Below, in pieces: positions 32,563 through 42,083 of a DNA stretch of 64,000 bases (positions within the stretch are counted from its first letter, which is position 1; every line of letters starts with the position of its first letter). The notes under the pieces were generated by a model. The model made no database searches and was not told where the DNA came from. It saw nothing but the letters and a program-made list of their open reading frames with translations. The position numbers and the translations under genes were made by a program. The DNA comes from Bacillus sp. DNRA2 (GTDB taxonomy: Bacteria > Bacillota > Bacilli > Bacillales > Cytobacillaceae): NCBI RefSeq assembly GCF_012843265.1, contig NZ_JABAIT010000012.1, positions 62,001 through 126,000 of the forward strand, written 5' to 3'.

Positions 32563-34554
32563 TTAGACGATTATCGCGCGGCGATATTTTAGCTTCAACC
32601 ATTGATAGTATAGAGTAAAGAAAATCAATAACAGCCCGCAAATCTTTAAGCCATTGGCAAAAATAGTACTATTTGCCATTTCCATCTCCGTTACGTTTTG
32701 CATATTGATGACTACCGATAACACCAAACCTGTCAAGCTTCCGAGTAAAATTGGTAGCACCATTACCTGCTTAATTTTACGATACAAGTAGCCCTTAACT
32801 TCTCCGCTAGTGATGCCTATCGTGTGCAGTAATTGAACCTTGCGAATATCGTTTTCTTGGTCTGTGAAAATCTTGAAATAAAGCACCACACATACGGTCA
32901 AAAAGAATAACACACTAATAAACGACATAATAAACAGCGCAAATCCGCCGACCTGCTTTACATGTACATAACGATCATATTTCGAATGAACAATGATCGG
33001 CATAACTTGTTGCCCCATTACCGACTTCAAAGCAAGCTTTTGACGATCAGTCAATTTTGTCTGTGCAGCTTTCATTTCATCCTTCATGCTGGTAACAAAT
33101 TCACCACTATCGTGCCAATCTTTAAACTGAAACATTTCGATACTTCCAACTGTTTCAGGCTGAGCATTGGTAGATAACACACGAAAATCTTCATCGTTTA
33201 AAATCACCATAACAGGCTGAGCAAAGACATATCGATCAAACAGCTTTTTTTGCACCGTTTTTTGGTGGATAAACTTATAGGTGGAATCTCCATTCTTTAA
33301 GTCAACCGTTTTATTAAAATAATGCAACTCGCCTTTACTGCTTTGATTAAAATCGACAACGATAGCAGACTTTGGTGCTACTATTAAACGCGCTGAAAAT
33401 ACCTGATTATATTCAGATACGGAGCTTATCATGACCGTTTTGTTGGTTCGCCATGCTGTATGTTTCATCTCCGGTGCTTCAGTATAGACCACATGTAAGT
33501 TGTGCTGCTCGGTTGGCTTTACTTCCGATTCCTGAATGATTTTATCGATATCAACCTGCTTCGTTAATTCAACAGCTTGATTATCCTTCACAATGACATC
33601 AAACCACTGTTCTTTATCGGCAATCGCAGAGCTTTGCTGATACAGCGTATAAGAGATAGTTGCGAAAAACACAATTCCCATACTAAGCAGACTGATCATA
33701 AATATAATCGAACGGTTTTGTGCAAACCGACTGGAGAATTCAGACAACGTCAGAATATTTCGCTGATACACAGTCTTTCTGCTATTCCAGTAACGGTATA
33801 AAAGACTCTGTAAATGGCTTAAAAAAAGATAAATTCCCAAAATGCAAACAAGCAATGAAACCAAGATGACCTTCTTCATGGATGCAACATGAGTAAAATT
33901 ACTCGTGTAGTTATATAAATATACAAATGAACTTACCATCAGGACTAAGCCTAAAATAGCAGCAATCACGCTGCCCTGCTTCTTCATTTCGGAAACTTGT
34001 CCCTCTTTTAAAAGTGAAGACAAGCTTATCTTCTTGATTTTAACAATCGTCATCACAACGATGAGGAAATAAAGCGGGAGAAACATGACTGCTGTATAAA
34101 CGAAGCTTTTATACGTAAGCGAAAAATGGATGTCATCAAGACCCAATATTGCGGTGGCCAAAATGAAAAAAAGTCTGGAGAATATTCCTCCACTTATAAA
34201 TGCAGCGAGCAGTGCGACAAGAAAAATGACCGTATTCTCCAAGGTAATCATTCGTTTTAAGTCGCGATGCAATAAACCATAAGAAAGCAAAATTCCAATT
34301 TCTTTAGTTCGACTTTTAAAAAAATGCTGATACGAATAAGTGATTAAAAATAGCGAGAATAAAACCGAAATCACTCCTCCGATTTGGACAATTTGTCTTG
34401 TCCCTCTAGAGGCCTGTTCTGAAAAATCAGGCACTAACCAGATTGCCGAAAACAGAAAAAACACCGTCATTGAAAACGTGATACAGAAAAAATAGCCTAA
34501 GTATTTTCGGTAATTAAACAGCAGTGATTTGAAGATGAACTGATTATAGGTCAT
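32563..34554 (-). CDS. BceB-type ABC transporter permease
   Basis: The 663-residue protein has the BceB layout: four N-terminal helices, a large extracellular domain of about 200 residues (about 310-520), and FtsX-type helix groups at both ends (start MTYNQFIFKSLLFNYRKYLGYF). BceAB transporters free lipid II-cycle intermediates from peptide antibiotics such as bacitracin and serve as co-sensor for the histidine kinase. ATG 34554 is nine bases after GGAGG and overlaps the ATPase gene by 11 bases. Confidence 0.9.
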   Translation of the reverse strand: MTYNQFIFKSLLFNYRKYLGYFFCITFSMTVFFLFSAIWLVPDFSEQASRGTRQIVQIGGVISVLFSLFLITYSYQHFFKSRTKEIGILLSYGLLHRDLKRMITLENTVIFLVALLAAFISGGIFSRLFFILATAILGLDDIHFSLTYKSFVYTAVMFLPLYFLIVVMTIVKIKKISLSSLLKEGQVSEMKKQGSVIAAILGLVLMVSSFVYLYNYTSNFTHVASMKKVILVSLLVCILGIYLFLSHLQSLLYRYWNSRKTVYQRNILTLSEFSSRFAQNRSIIFMISLLSMGIVFFATISYTLYQQSSAIADKEQWFDVIVKDNQAVELTKQVDIDKIIQESEVKPTEQHNLHVVYTEAPEMKHTAWRTNKTVMISSVSEYNQVFSARLIVAPKSAIVVDFNQSSKGELHYFNKTVDLKNGDSTYKFIHQKTVQKKLFDRYVFAQPVMVILNDEDFRVLSTNAQPETVGSIEMFQFKDWHDSGEFVTSMKDEMKAAQTKLTDRQKLALKSVMGQQVMPIIVHSKYDRYVHVKQVGGFALFIMSFISVLFFLTVCVVLYFKIFTDQENDIRKVQLLHTIGITSGEVKGYLYRKIKQVMVLPILLGSLTGLVLSVVINMQNVTEMEMANSTIFANGLKICGLLLIFFTLYYQWLKLKYRRAIIV

Positions 34555-35308
34555 AATCATCTTCCTCCAACACAGCCAAATGATCGAGGATCTGTTTAGC
34601 AAACACATCCTGTGACTCCTTTTTATACAACTGTGTGCGGATTACACCATCCTTCAAAAACAAGACCTTATCACAGAAGCTAGCTGCAAATGGATCATGT
34701 GTGACAAGTAAAATCGTTGTCTTTAGCAGCTCATTTGTCTTTTTCAAGCATTCCAAAACCGCTTTCGAAGACTTCGAATCTAAATTTCCGGTTGGTTCAT
34801 CAGCAAAAATCACGGACGTGTCATTGATTAATGCCCGGCAAACTGCAGTACGTTGTTGTTGACCGCCTGAAACCTGATAAGGATATTTATTTTTCAAATC
34901 AGAAATGTTGAGAAGCTCCATTAATCGTTCCGCTTTTTCGGTCATCACCGAATTCTTTTCACGATTTAGAATCATCGGCAGCATGATGTTTTCCTGTATC
35001 GTTAAGCTATCAAGCAAATTAAATTCCTGAAAAATATAGCCGATATTCGACCGGCGAAAAAGTGATAGTTCATCACCTGTCATTTTACCGAGAGGATTCC
35101 CATTGATAAAGACCTCTCCTGATGTTGGTTGATCAAAGCCACTTAGTATTTTTAATAACGATGATTTGCCACTACCTGATGGACCCATGATTGCTGTAAA
35201 TTCACCTGCATCAATTTCTAAATTAATATGATGTAAGGCGAGTGTTTCTGCAAAATCCTTACCGCCTCCGTAAACTTTTTTAATGTTGCTTGCCTTTATC
35301 ATACTCAT
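34544..35308 (-). CDS. BceA-type ABC transporter ATPase
   Basis: The 254-residue ATPase has Walker A GPSGSGKSS (near 41), signature VSGGQQQR (near 145) and Walker B VIFADEPTGNLDS (near 165), as in the MacB/BceA branch. It energises the permease for antimicrobial-peptide resistance. It follows the kinase gene by about 100 bases, which include the probable promoter controlled by the response regulator. The start follows AGGAGGTAAAC. Confidence 0.92.
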   Translation of the reverse strand: MSMIKASNIKKVYGGGKDFAETLALHHINLEIDAGEFTAIMGPSGSGKSSLLKILSGFDQPTSGEVFINGNPLGKMTGDELSLFRRSNIGYIFQEFNLLDSLTIQENIMLPMILNREKNSVMTEKAERLMELLNISDLKNKYPYQVSGGQQQRTAVCRALINDTSVIFADEPTGNLDSKSSKAVLECLKKTNELLKTTILLVTHDPFAASFCDKVLFLKDGVIRTQLYKKESQDVFAKQILDHLAVLEEDDYDL

Positions 35309-35411
35309 GTTTACCTCCTAAGCTTAGCTCCATGTATTGTCATTATAGTCAGGCCATATCGATGACACAATTACGCTAACTTACAGTAACATTACAATTT
35401 TGTAAGGAAAG

Positions 35412-36443
35412 CTATGAGGATTTTGTGAGGTAGGTGATCACCACGGTTGTTCCCTTCTCCTCCAATGAGGTAATCGAAAGCTTGTGATTAAGTGAATCAG
35501 CTATATTCTTTGCTATATACAAACCAATTCCCGTGGCATTCCGCGTTTTCCGACCATTTTCGCCTGTGAAAAACGGTTCAAAGACACGTTTGATATCAAA
35601 AGGAGAGATTCCAATCCCAGTGTCCTCGATGATTAATTTCGTATGGCTGTCATCAGTTTGAATGCGAAATGTGACCACTTTTTCACCATCACCAATGGCA
35701 GTGTACTTTATCGCATTGGAGATGAGTTGTTCCAACAGAAACCTGTTCCATTTTTTATCAGTCAAAATAGGAACATAGGCCAAATGAACATCCAGCTGCG
35801 GAAATACGCCATTATAAATAAACTGATCCTTCTTTTTATTAATAAGATCTCGCAATTCTTGGACAAGATTGGTTTCCTCGATTGAAAAATCGTGCTGAAA
35901 ATAATCTAGACGTAAATAGCTAAGCACCTGATTAAGGTTTTCGTTAATCAAACGATTTTCTTTATTTATCTTTTCAAGCACTACAAGCGTCGGATGACCA
36001 TCCTGTTTGCTATTTTGAATCAACAAATCAATAACCGATGTCGGTGTTTTAATATTATGGATGATTTGCGAGATGACTTTATATTTATCATGATTTTGCA
36101 ACTCAAGTTGGTCTAATTTTGTTAACGCCTCATGTTCCAGTTGGCTAATGGTCTCGAGGGCTTGCTTCTGTTCACACGTGAAGGAATTATTGTATGGTTT
36201 TCGATCGCCAATGCCACCTTGAAAACTAAGTAACAACTGACGGTAGCGCCAATAACGGACAGCCCGCTCACCAATAAACAATAGATAAATAAAGCTTGCT
36301 AACAAAATTGGATAGACCACCTCCCGCTCTCCCTGAACTTCAAGGCTGTAAAAAACAATGACCAGTGTAATCCCGCCAAAATAAGTGAACGTAAAAAATA
36401 ATTGATCCTTCAAAAAGTCCAACATAATCTGTCTATTATTCAT
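35412..36443 (-). CDS. BceS-type intramembrane-sensing histidine kinase
   Basis: The 343-residue kinase has two membrane helices near the N-terminus (about 14-55) with only a few residues between them, typical of kinases that detect peptides through the partner transporter. The phosphorylated His is in IIHNIKTPTSV (near 139); N-box, DTGIGIS and GLYIAKNIAD boxes follow. ATG 36443 overlaps the regulator stop (the ATGAATAA overlap), which marks translational coupling. A longer frame upstream is part of the regulator. Confidence 0.92.
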   Translation of the reverse strand: MNNRQIMLDFLKDQLFFTFTYFGGITLVIVFYSLEVQGEREVVYPILLASFIYLLFIGERAVRYWRYRQLLLSFQGGIGDRKPYNNSFTCEQKQALETISQLEHEALTKLDQLELQNHDKYKVISQIIHNIKTPTSVIDLLIQNSKQDGHPTLVVLEKINKENRLINENLNQVLSYLRLDYFQHDFSIEETNLVQELRDLINKKKDQFIYNGVFPQLDVHLAYVPILTDKKWNRFLLEQLISNAIKYTAIGDGEKVVTFRIQTDDSHTKLIIEDTGIGISPFDIKRVFEPFFTGENGRKTRNATGIGLYIAKNIADSLNHKLSITSLEEKGTTVVITYLTKSS

Positions 36444-37137
36444 GTTGACTCTCCAGCCAATACGGAACAAATTGATAACCATAGCCCCGTTTCGTGTGAA
36501 TCGCCTCATGAATGCCAATATCAGCTAATTTGGTCTTAATTCTAGAGATATTAACATTGAGCGTGTTGTTATCGACAAACGCAACATCATCCCAAAGCTC
36601 AGTTAATAAATCTTCGCGTGGCACAAAACAATTCGGTCTTTCTGATAAGTATTTCATGATTTTAAATTCATTTTTCGTTAGCTCAACCCGTTTGTTATGA
36701 TAGGAGAGCGTGAACGTATTAAAATCAAGCTGAAATTCTCCGATCACCTGATTGGTTTTATCAGCATGAAAACTTCCATAGGCTCTACGGATACTGGCTT
36801 TAATTTTTGAGTGAAGAACTTCAACGCTGAATGGCTTGACCACATAATCATCAGCACCCAGTTCCACACCAAGAATTTGATCTGCATCTGTGTTTCGGGC
36901 AGATGTTATAATGATCGGAACGTTGCTTTTTTTCCTAATCGCTTTACAAATATGAAAACCATCCAAATATGGTAAATTTATATCTAAGAGAATCACGTCG
37001 GGGTTGAGTTCGATTAAATGATCAACCACATTGGTGAAATCCTCTACCACTACAATTTCATATTGATAATGAAGAAGCATTTTAGAAATGATGGAGCTAA
37101 GCTCTGGATCGTCTTCGACTAGGGCAATTTTATACAT
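36436..37137 (-). CDS. BceR-type response regulator, OmpR family
   Basis: The 233-residue protein has a receiver domain with phosphorylated Asp in VILLDINLPY (near 53), Lys in VVKPFS, and a winged-helix domain with NTLNVNISRIKTKL. It should activate the bceAB-type genes, which follow the kinase gene. The start is ATG 37137 after AGGAGGTCAAA. Order RS-AB is that of Bacillus. Confidence 0.92.
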   Translation of the reverse strand: MYKIALVEDDPELSSIISKMLLHYQYEIVVVEDFTNVVDHLIELNPDVILLDINLPYLDGFHICKAIRKKSNVPIIITSARNTDADQILGVELGADDYVVKPFSVEVLHSKIKASIRRAYGSFHADKTNQVIGEFQLDFNTFTLSYHNKRVELTKNEFKIMKYLSERPNCFVPREDLLTELWDDVAFVDNNTLNVNISRIKTKLADIGIHEAIHTKRGYGYQFVPYWLESQHE

Positions 37138-37216
37138 TTTGACCTCCTAAAGATGAACATTTTCATCATTATATTATAACGAATTTCTATATAATAAAGT
37201 GAGGAGTTGATGGTTT

Positions 37217-37297
37217 GTGGATTTTCTTTCAATTATGGACGAGGATAAAATCCGCCGCGTGGTAGAAAAAGGGGAATTTGATGGTTATGCATTTTAA
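37217..37297 (+). pseudogene. Remnant of a DUF1992 (DnaJ-like subfamily) gene, 26 codons
   Basis: A GTG ten bases after GGAG begins VDFLSIMDEDKIRRVVEKGE, then FDGYAF and a stop. The pattern EDKIR…EKGEFD is the typical start of DUF1992 proteins, which should go on to NLPGKGKPL and about 100 more residues. Here the frame ends and the start of the pectate-lyase-fold gene overlaps it. The downstream region holds no remainder of DUF1992. I read this as a 5' remnant left by a rearrangement; a short leader peptide is an alternative. Confidence 0.5.
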
Positions 37298-38825
37298 TAA
37301 ATCACATAACCCGAAAACTAATCAGGAGCTTATTAGACAACTTAGTGGTACTTCAGTTCACATCGAAACAGCATTGCTCGAAACAGAGAGGTTTTTCTCC
37401 CGCATTTGTACCAATGATACACAGAAAACTCCCGATAAGTCACGCCTACCTCGCTCACTCAGTCAAAAGCTGAGCGAAGGAAAATGGCGTCTCACCGCTA
37501 AGACATCAACGGTTTTGGAAAGAACCTCGATTAAATGTTTCTCAGATGGTCAGGTTGTACCAGATTGGATTGAAAAATTAGAACAAGAATACAAGCAATT
37601 ATTAGAAACAATCGAAAAAGAGGTCAATGTTCTTGATTTTGGGGGCGTAGCTGATGGTAAAACCGACTGTACTGCCGCTTTTAAGAGTGCCATTGGCAAG
37701 GGTCGGGTAAAAGTTATCGTTCCAGAAGGAGTATACATTGTCAAGGAAGTCAAACTTCCATCTAATACAGTTATACTTGGCGCTGGTAAAGGAAAGACAA
37801 CGCTAAAGCTCCATGACGATGCGCCGAAAAGTACTCGCTTACTAACAAATGCTCATCATTGGCTAGGTGACCATCATATTTGTGTCGAGTCGATGAGTCT
37901 TGACTGGAATGTTGAAAGGCTTGGTCCTGTTGAAAATACTAGTGCTGGTGGCAACAAATCGAGCTGCCTAACCTTTGCGAACGTGACCTTTGGTTGGGTC
38001 AAGGATGTCGAAGGCATTAATCCTGGTCTTCATTGCTTTGATATATCAGCAACTAAATATAATTACGCAGGTGATGGATATCGGGCACGTGGCTCGAGCC
38101 ACTATGTATGGCTCGATGGTTTGAGCGGCTTCGGCTTTGGCGATGACGGCATTACAACCCACCATAGTGATTATTTGTTCATTTCCCGTTGCCATATGTG
38201 TTGCCCAAGTGGCCGCTCCCATCAAAAAGGTTTTTCCAATTCAAACGGGATTGAAGTGGACGATGGCTCTCGGAATGTCTTACTTGCCTATAATTCGACT
38301 GCATATTGTTTTGGCGGGGTTGAAATCAAAGCTCATGGTAATTCTTCAGCAGCCTCCAATGTCCAAATTGTGGGGCACCTCTCCTTCCATGATAACCGTT
38401 CGTACAATTTTCGCCATATTGGACATCATAAACATACCGACGCTGAGTCCAAATCGGCTTATAATATTCTGGCGAACCAACTCATTAGTATGGAGCCAAG
38501 TTTTTGCGAGTTATATATGGATTCCTCACCGCGAGCTTTAGTTGTATCTGCCTATCGAAATGTTGTGATAAATGGCTTGACGGTCATCGGTGACCCTAAT
38601 CTTGATTTTAAAAGAAATCCTATTTGTGCGATTCAATATCGCGCCAAGAATGTCGTGTTAAATCAAATTTCGATTAGAAATTTCCTAAATGCTGGTCCTG
38701 GCATTAAGCTGTATGGCGGAAAAAATCGTGCCGATTTTGTTGAGATATACAATGTTTTCACGGATAACAGCATCGCAAAACCATTAGAAATAAGCAAGGA
38801 CATTGATCATGTTTACAATGAGTAA
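37281..38825 (+). CDS. Pectate-lyase-superfamily right-handed beta-helix protein
   Basis: The 514-residue protein has a helical N-terminal part of about 110 residues, then a Pectate_lyase_3-type start (VLDFGGVADGKTDCTAAFKSAI) and beta-helix rungs containing NGIEVDDGSRNVLL, GGVEIKAHGN and RNVVINGLTVIG. There is no signal peptide. Similar domains occur in phage tailspikes and in polysaccharide lyases or hydrolases. Catalytic residues cannot be assigned. I choose ATG 37281, six bases after GGGG. No other phage genes are near. The beginning overlaps a DUF1992 remnant, which suggests that the gene arrived by recombination. Confidence 0.75.
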   Translation: MVMHFNKSHNPKTNQELIRQLSGTSVHIETALLETERFFSRICTNDTQKTPDKSRLPRSLSQKLSEGKWRLTAKTSTVLERTSIKCFSDGQVVPDWIEKLEQEYKQLLETIEKEVNVLDFGGVADGKTDCTAAFKSAIGKGRVKVIVPEGVYIVKEVKLPSNTVILGAGKGKTTLKLHDDAPKSTRLLTNAHHWLGDHHICVESMSLDWNVERLGPVENTSAGGNKSSCLTFANVTFGWVKDVEGINPGLHCFDISATKYNYAGDGYRARGSSHYVWLDGLSGFGFGDDGITTHHSDYLFISRCHMCCPSGRSHQKGFSNSNGIEVDDGSRNVLLAYNSTAYCFGGVEIKAHGNSSAASNVQIVGHLSFHDNRSYNFRHIGHHKHTDAESKSAYNILANQLISMEPSFCELYMDSSPRALVVSAYRNVVINGLTVIGDPNLDFKRNPICAIQYRAKNVVLNQISIRNFLNAGPGIKLYGGKNRADFVEIYNVFTDNSIAKPLEISKDIDHVYNE

Positions 38826-38834
38826 GTTAAAAAA

Positions 38835-38873
38835 TCAAAAAAGCTCCGGCCTTTTCATCAGGCTCGGAGCTTG
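38835..38873. terminator. Terminator between the beta-helix gene and ribU
   Basis: AAGCTCCG and CGGAGCTT enclose an inner GCC/GGC pairing. A-rich sequence on one side and TTGTTCATTTT on the other allow both directions. Confidence 0.75.
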
Positions 38874-38879
38874 TTCATT

Positions 38880-39464
38880 TTAGTTCAAACGAAATGTTGC
38901 TGCTTGCTTATTCAACCATGTTCCCATTTTTGTAAACAAGATCATGAACAGTATTGACATGGCAACACCTTTAATTAAATTAAACGGTAATATTAAAGCA
39001 ACGATATACTCTTTGACTTCTGCACCACTCATGGCTGGCGCATTTAAGAAAAACGTATAAGCTGGTAAAATAACTAAGTAATTTAGCACGCTCATGACAA
39101 TGGCCATGACAGCGGAACCAAGTACAAGGGCGAAAGTCATCCCTTTTTTCGATGTTAATTTATTATAAACGTAGTAAGTTGGCAAAATATACAAAATTCC
39201 AGCAAGAAAATTCGCAACATGGCCAACTGGAACACCAGTTTCGCTGCCTTTTATGAAATAATCCAAAATGTTTTTAATCAGCTCGATCACAACGCCAGCC
39301 ATTGGCCCGAAGATGATTGCTCCAATTAATGCTGGAATATCACTAAAATCAATTTTTAGAAAGGCCGGAAATGGTGGTACAGGGAAATTCACAAACATTA
39401 GAATGTAGGAAATGCTGCTCAGCATCGCCAGTGAAACTAAAATTCTTACTCTGTTCTTCTTCAT
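38880..39464 (-). CDS. ribU: Riboflavin ECF transporter S component
   Basis: The 194-residue membrane protein has about six helices and matches RibU: SYILMFVNFPVPPFPAFLKIDFSDIPALIG at the start and GPMAGVVIELIKNILDYFIKG following, the latter lining the flavin pocket. It works with the shared EcfAA'T module, which is not in this window. An FMN riboswitch precedes it, which confirms the substrate class. Confidence 0.95.
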   Translation of the reverse strand: MKKNRVRILVSLAMLSSISYILMFVNFPVPPFPAFLKIDFSDIPALIGAIIFGPMAGVVIELIKNILDYFIKGSETGVPVGHVANFLAGILYILPTYYVYNKLTSKKGMTFALVLGSAVMAIVMSVLNYLVILPAYTFFLNAPAMSGAEVKEYIVALILPFNLIKGVAMSILFMILFTKMGTWLNKQAATFRLN

Positions 39465-39537
39465 ACTCTGTTCTCCTCCAATTAGGATCCATCATTCTAA
39501 GAGGGGAGATTTAGTAAGCTACCAAACTTTCATTCCA

Positions 39538-39568
39538 TTAAAAAACCTCAAGCTTGATCAACTTGAGG
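39538..39568 (-). terminator. Riboswitch-controlled terminator before ribU
   Basis: CCTCAAG and CTTGAGG, with an inner TTGATCAA, are followed on the minus strand by TTTTTTA. It lies between the FMN aptamer and ribU, so FMN binding would lead to termination. Confidence 0.85.
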
Positions 39569-39627
39569 GAGAATGCAGTATGAAGGTATGCTTAATAAAC
39601 GTCTAACCTGTATAAACGTCACTAAAC

Positions 39628-39762
39628 CTCCATCTTCTCCCATCCAGACTATACAGTCGGCTTTGGAATCGCACCAAATCCTGCCTAATAAAGGCTCACG
39701 GGCTTAGAGAATCTCTTCTCAACACCGTCGGTCGGGAATTACACCCTGCCCCGAAGATAGAT
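39628..39762 (-). promoter_or_regulatory. FMN riboswitch (RFN element)
   Basis: On the minus strand it has the conserved blocks CTTCGGGGCAGGGTGTAATT, CCCGACCGACGGTG, AGCCCGTGAGCC, GGTGCGATTCCAAAGCCGAC and AGTCTGGATGGGAGAAGATG in order. It controls ribU through the terminator at 39538-39568. Confidence 0.97.
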
Positions 39763-39858
39763 ACTATTAAATTTATAGATTTATTATATACGAAAATATT
39801 GGGCTTGGGAAGAGATAATAGCAACATTTTCTAATTAATCCGATTTAAATACTGAGAA

Positions 39859-40557
39859 TTAGTGATAACGGTTTTGATATTGATAAATAACCGAAACATG
39901 CGCCTCAATCGTATACTCGCCCTGTTGAATTGGTGGTGTTTCTTGAGCTTGCGCTGCAGATAACTTAAACGTATTAAAGGGGATTGGACGAACGGATAGC
40001 TCTTGCTCTTCCGTGATTTTGATAGGAAGCTCATTTAGAACGGCTCCAATCGTTCTTGCAATTTCTTCCGCTTTCTTACGAGCATTTTGAAGTGCTTTTG
40101 ATAAAGCTTGGCGATAATACACATCCGTGTTGGTGACAGAAAATTGAATATTCCCGCCCCGATTAGCCCCATTCTTTATTGCAGCCTGATATACCAAGCC
40201 AACTCGAGCAATGTCTTTTACGGTAACCTCGAGCTGATGGTCAACCTGGTATGTTCGAAATACTGATTTGCCACCAACATAATCGTAAAGCGGTTGAATT
40301 GAATAATGATTTGTCTTAATTGAACGGTCGTCGATTCCAAGCTGTTTTAATGCACTAATGACACGATTTGCGGTTGCTGCATTTTCCTGCTGGGCCGCTT
40401 CAACATTTTGATTTTCCGTTACGATGCCAATCGTTAATTTTGCTTGGTCAGGTTTAACCATGACCTCCCCGTGACCACGCACAGTCATTTGATAGTAAGA
40501 ACTTTTGTTATTTAATTGGCTAGGCTGGTGGGGCCTAAATCCATTATAATCTTGCAT
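39859..40557 (-). CDS. SIMPL/DUF541 (YggE-like) protein
   Basis: The 232-residue protein has the SIMPL domain from about residue 25: MTVRGHGEVMVKPDQAKLTIGI, then ALKQLGIDDRSIKTNHYSIQP and the C-terminal VSVIYQYQ. No signal peptide is visible, unlike many family members, so it may be cytoplasmic. The role of the family is not defined; some affect oxidative stress. I start at ATG 40557, seven bases after GGGTG. Confidence 0.85.
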   Translation of the reverse strand: MQDYNGFRPHQPSQLNNKSSYYQMTVRGHGEVMVKPDQAKLTIGIVTENQNVEAAQQENAATANRVISALKQLGIDDRSIKTNHYSIQPLYDYVGGKSVFRTYQVDHQLEVTVKDIARVGLVYQAAIKNGANRGGNIQFSVTNTDVYYRQALSKALQNARKKAEEIARTIGAVLNELPIKITEEQELSVRPIPFNTFKLSAAQAQETPPIQQGEYTIEAHVSVIYQYQNRYH

Positions 40558-40649
40558 TACCATCACCCTTTTTTAGTTATAACCTAGTGTATGACCGAAC
40601 CGATTGTGGTGTGTAAATGTTAATCAATGAAGCATCATTTCAATACAAC

Positions 40650-40686
40650 TGCAACAAGCTAACCAGTCAGAGACCAGTTAGCTTTG
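40650..40686 (-). terminator. Terminator of the Gln-rich protein gene
   Basis: AAGCTAAC and GTTAGCTT with extra inner pairs form a hairpin, followed by GTTGCAGTTG on the minus strand. The T-run is weak. Confidence 0.6.
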
Positions 40687-40703
40687 GTTATTATTCAAAA
40701 CAT

Positions 40704-41903
40704 TTAACGCCTTTGACCTGTTTGCGTAAAATAGTGATTACGAACCTTGCTGGCCCAATTGAATAATGCTTCTTTCCACGTTACACCCTCAAAAAATTCA
40801 TCGACGCTCACCGCTCGGGAATGCCAAACAAGCGGACCAAATGGCACTAGATTCCCTTTGCCCCCCCACACTCCGCCAGCTGATTCTGTCATCGTATCTT
40901 GAATAACCAACAGCAATGGATGATTGTTGTTATAGGCCATGGCCGGTTCAAATTGAGAAAACGGATTATAGGGCTCTGCAAATGATGACACAGCTGGTTC
41001 TACCAGCACGGCGGCTGTACCATAGCTTGCTTTGACAATCGTCTGGATATTATCGATTCTCGTATCCGAAAATTGATTGATATGCGGTAATGTTCTTGGA
41101 AAAAGAAGAACGTTTTTGATCTCCTTAAACATCCGAATTACAAATTGCTGTTCGCTAGATAACGGTGGTGCTTCCGCTGGGCCGATTGTCGCCAAATCTT
41201 GATGACTGAAAAACACCGGTATTTTATAAATAACACTTCCGGCATTGCTCAATTCTAATAAATCCTGTTCAAGTTGACTTACCCCGTCCTCCAATACAGA
41301 CTCTTCAGCAATACTTTCATCAGTTGATACCAGATAATTTTCGTATACTGTAGTTTTGCTGGCCAGTACAGGCTGATGCAATGTAGTTTGCCCATCTGTT
41401 TCACTCATTAGGGTTAGAGGGATTTGTTCCTGTTGCGGCGATGGATGATCAGAAATTAGTTGTTGTTTTGATGGAGCAACTTGGCCTTTGCTTACTTGAA
41501 TCGGATTTACCTGCCGTTCTTTGTTATGGAATATTTCCTTTTGATTAGTGACCATTCGTTTAATTTTTTTGCTACCCGTTAGCTTTGATTGCGATTGTTC
41601 TTGTATAACTGGATTCTTTTGCTGATGGATAACTTGTTCCGGAGCTGTCGGAGCAGGTCCCTTTGGAATTAATTGTGCTTGTGGTTGGGGTTGCGCTGAT
41701 TGAGCACTCTGAACAACTTGTTCCTTAACTTGTGCTTGAGGCTGCTCTTGTGCTACCGGTTCCTGATTGGGTGATGTCACTTGCTCCTCCTCCTTTAGCT
41801 GATTATTTTGTTTTTGTAGGCTTTCTTTAAGTAGCCTTTGTTTTCGCAAATACTCTCTTCCCTCTTGTTGGAGTTGTGAAAGCTTTACTTTTCTCACACT
41901 CAT
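40704..41903 (-). CDS. Unrecognised Gln-rich protein with a Rossmann-like C-terminal domain
   Basis: The 399-residue protein is not familiar. Residues 1-45 look like a basic coiled coil (SVRKVKLSQLQQEGREYLRK), residues about 45-190 are rich in Gln, Pro and Val and probably disordered. The C-terminal 190 residues look globular: DTRIDNIQTIVKASYGTA, AVLVEPAV, then QFEPAMAYNNNHPLLLVIQD and a Trp/Gly-rich end (GGVWGGKGNLVPFGPLVW). The strand-helix pattern, with an acidic residue in front of MAY, recalls nucleoside-deoxyribosyltransferase or TIR-like folds. That is an inference only. There is no signal peptide and the gene is monocistronic. Confidence 0.7.
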   Translation of the reverse strand: MSVRKVKLSQLQQEGREYLRKQRLLKESLQKQNNQLKEEEQVTSPNQEPVAQEQPQAQVKEQVVQSAQSAQPQPQAQLIPKGPAPTAPEQVIHQQKNPVIQEQSQSKLTGSKKIKRMVTNQKEIFHNKERQVNPIQVSKGQVAPSKQQLISDHPSPQQEQIPLTLMSETDGQTTLHQPVLASKTTVYENYLVSTDESIAEESVLEDGVSQLEQDLLELSNAGSVIYKIPVFFSHQDLATIGPAEAPPLSSEQQFVIRMFKEIKNVLLFPRTLPHINQFSDTRIDNIQTIVKASYGTAAVLVEPAVSSFAEPYNPFSQFEPAMAYNNNHPLLLVIQDTMTESAGGVWGGKGNLVPFGPLVWHSRAVSVDEFFEGVTWKEALFNWASKVRNHYFTQTGQRR

Positions 41904-42083
41904 ATGGCATCGCCTCCTTATTTAAGAGTATTCATGGGACAATTGTCTTGATTGGATAAATAGCCTAATGTTTGTACTTTGCATGGCAAATATAATTCTT
42001 CTACAAGCTTAATGATGGTGCAGTCCAAGATTACCTTATATAATTGAATGTATATTTTTATAAAATCAAAGAGGTGTTTTTGG

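Noticed and set aside
37217-38825. Prophage fragment
   Set aside because: The beta-helix fold is common in tailspikes, but no other phage gene, integrase or attachment site is present.
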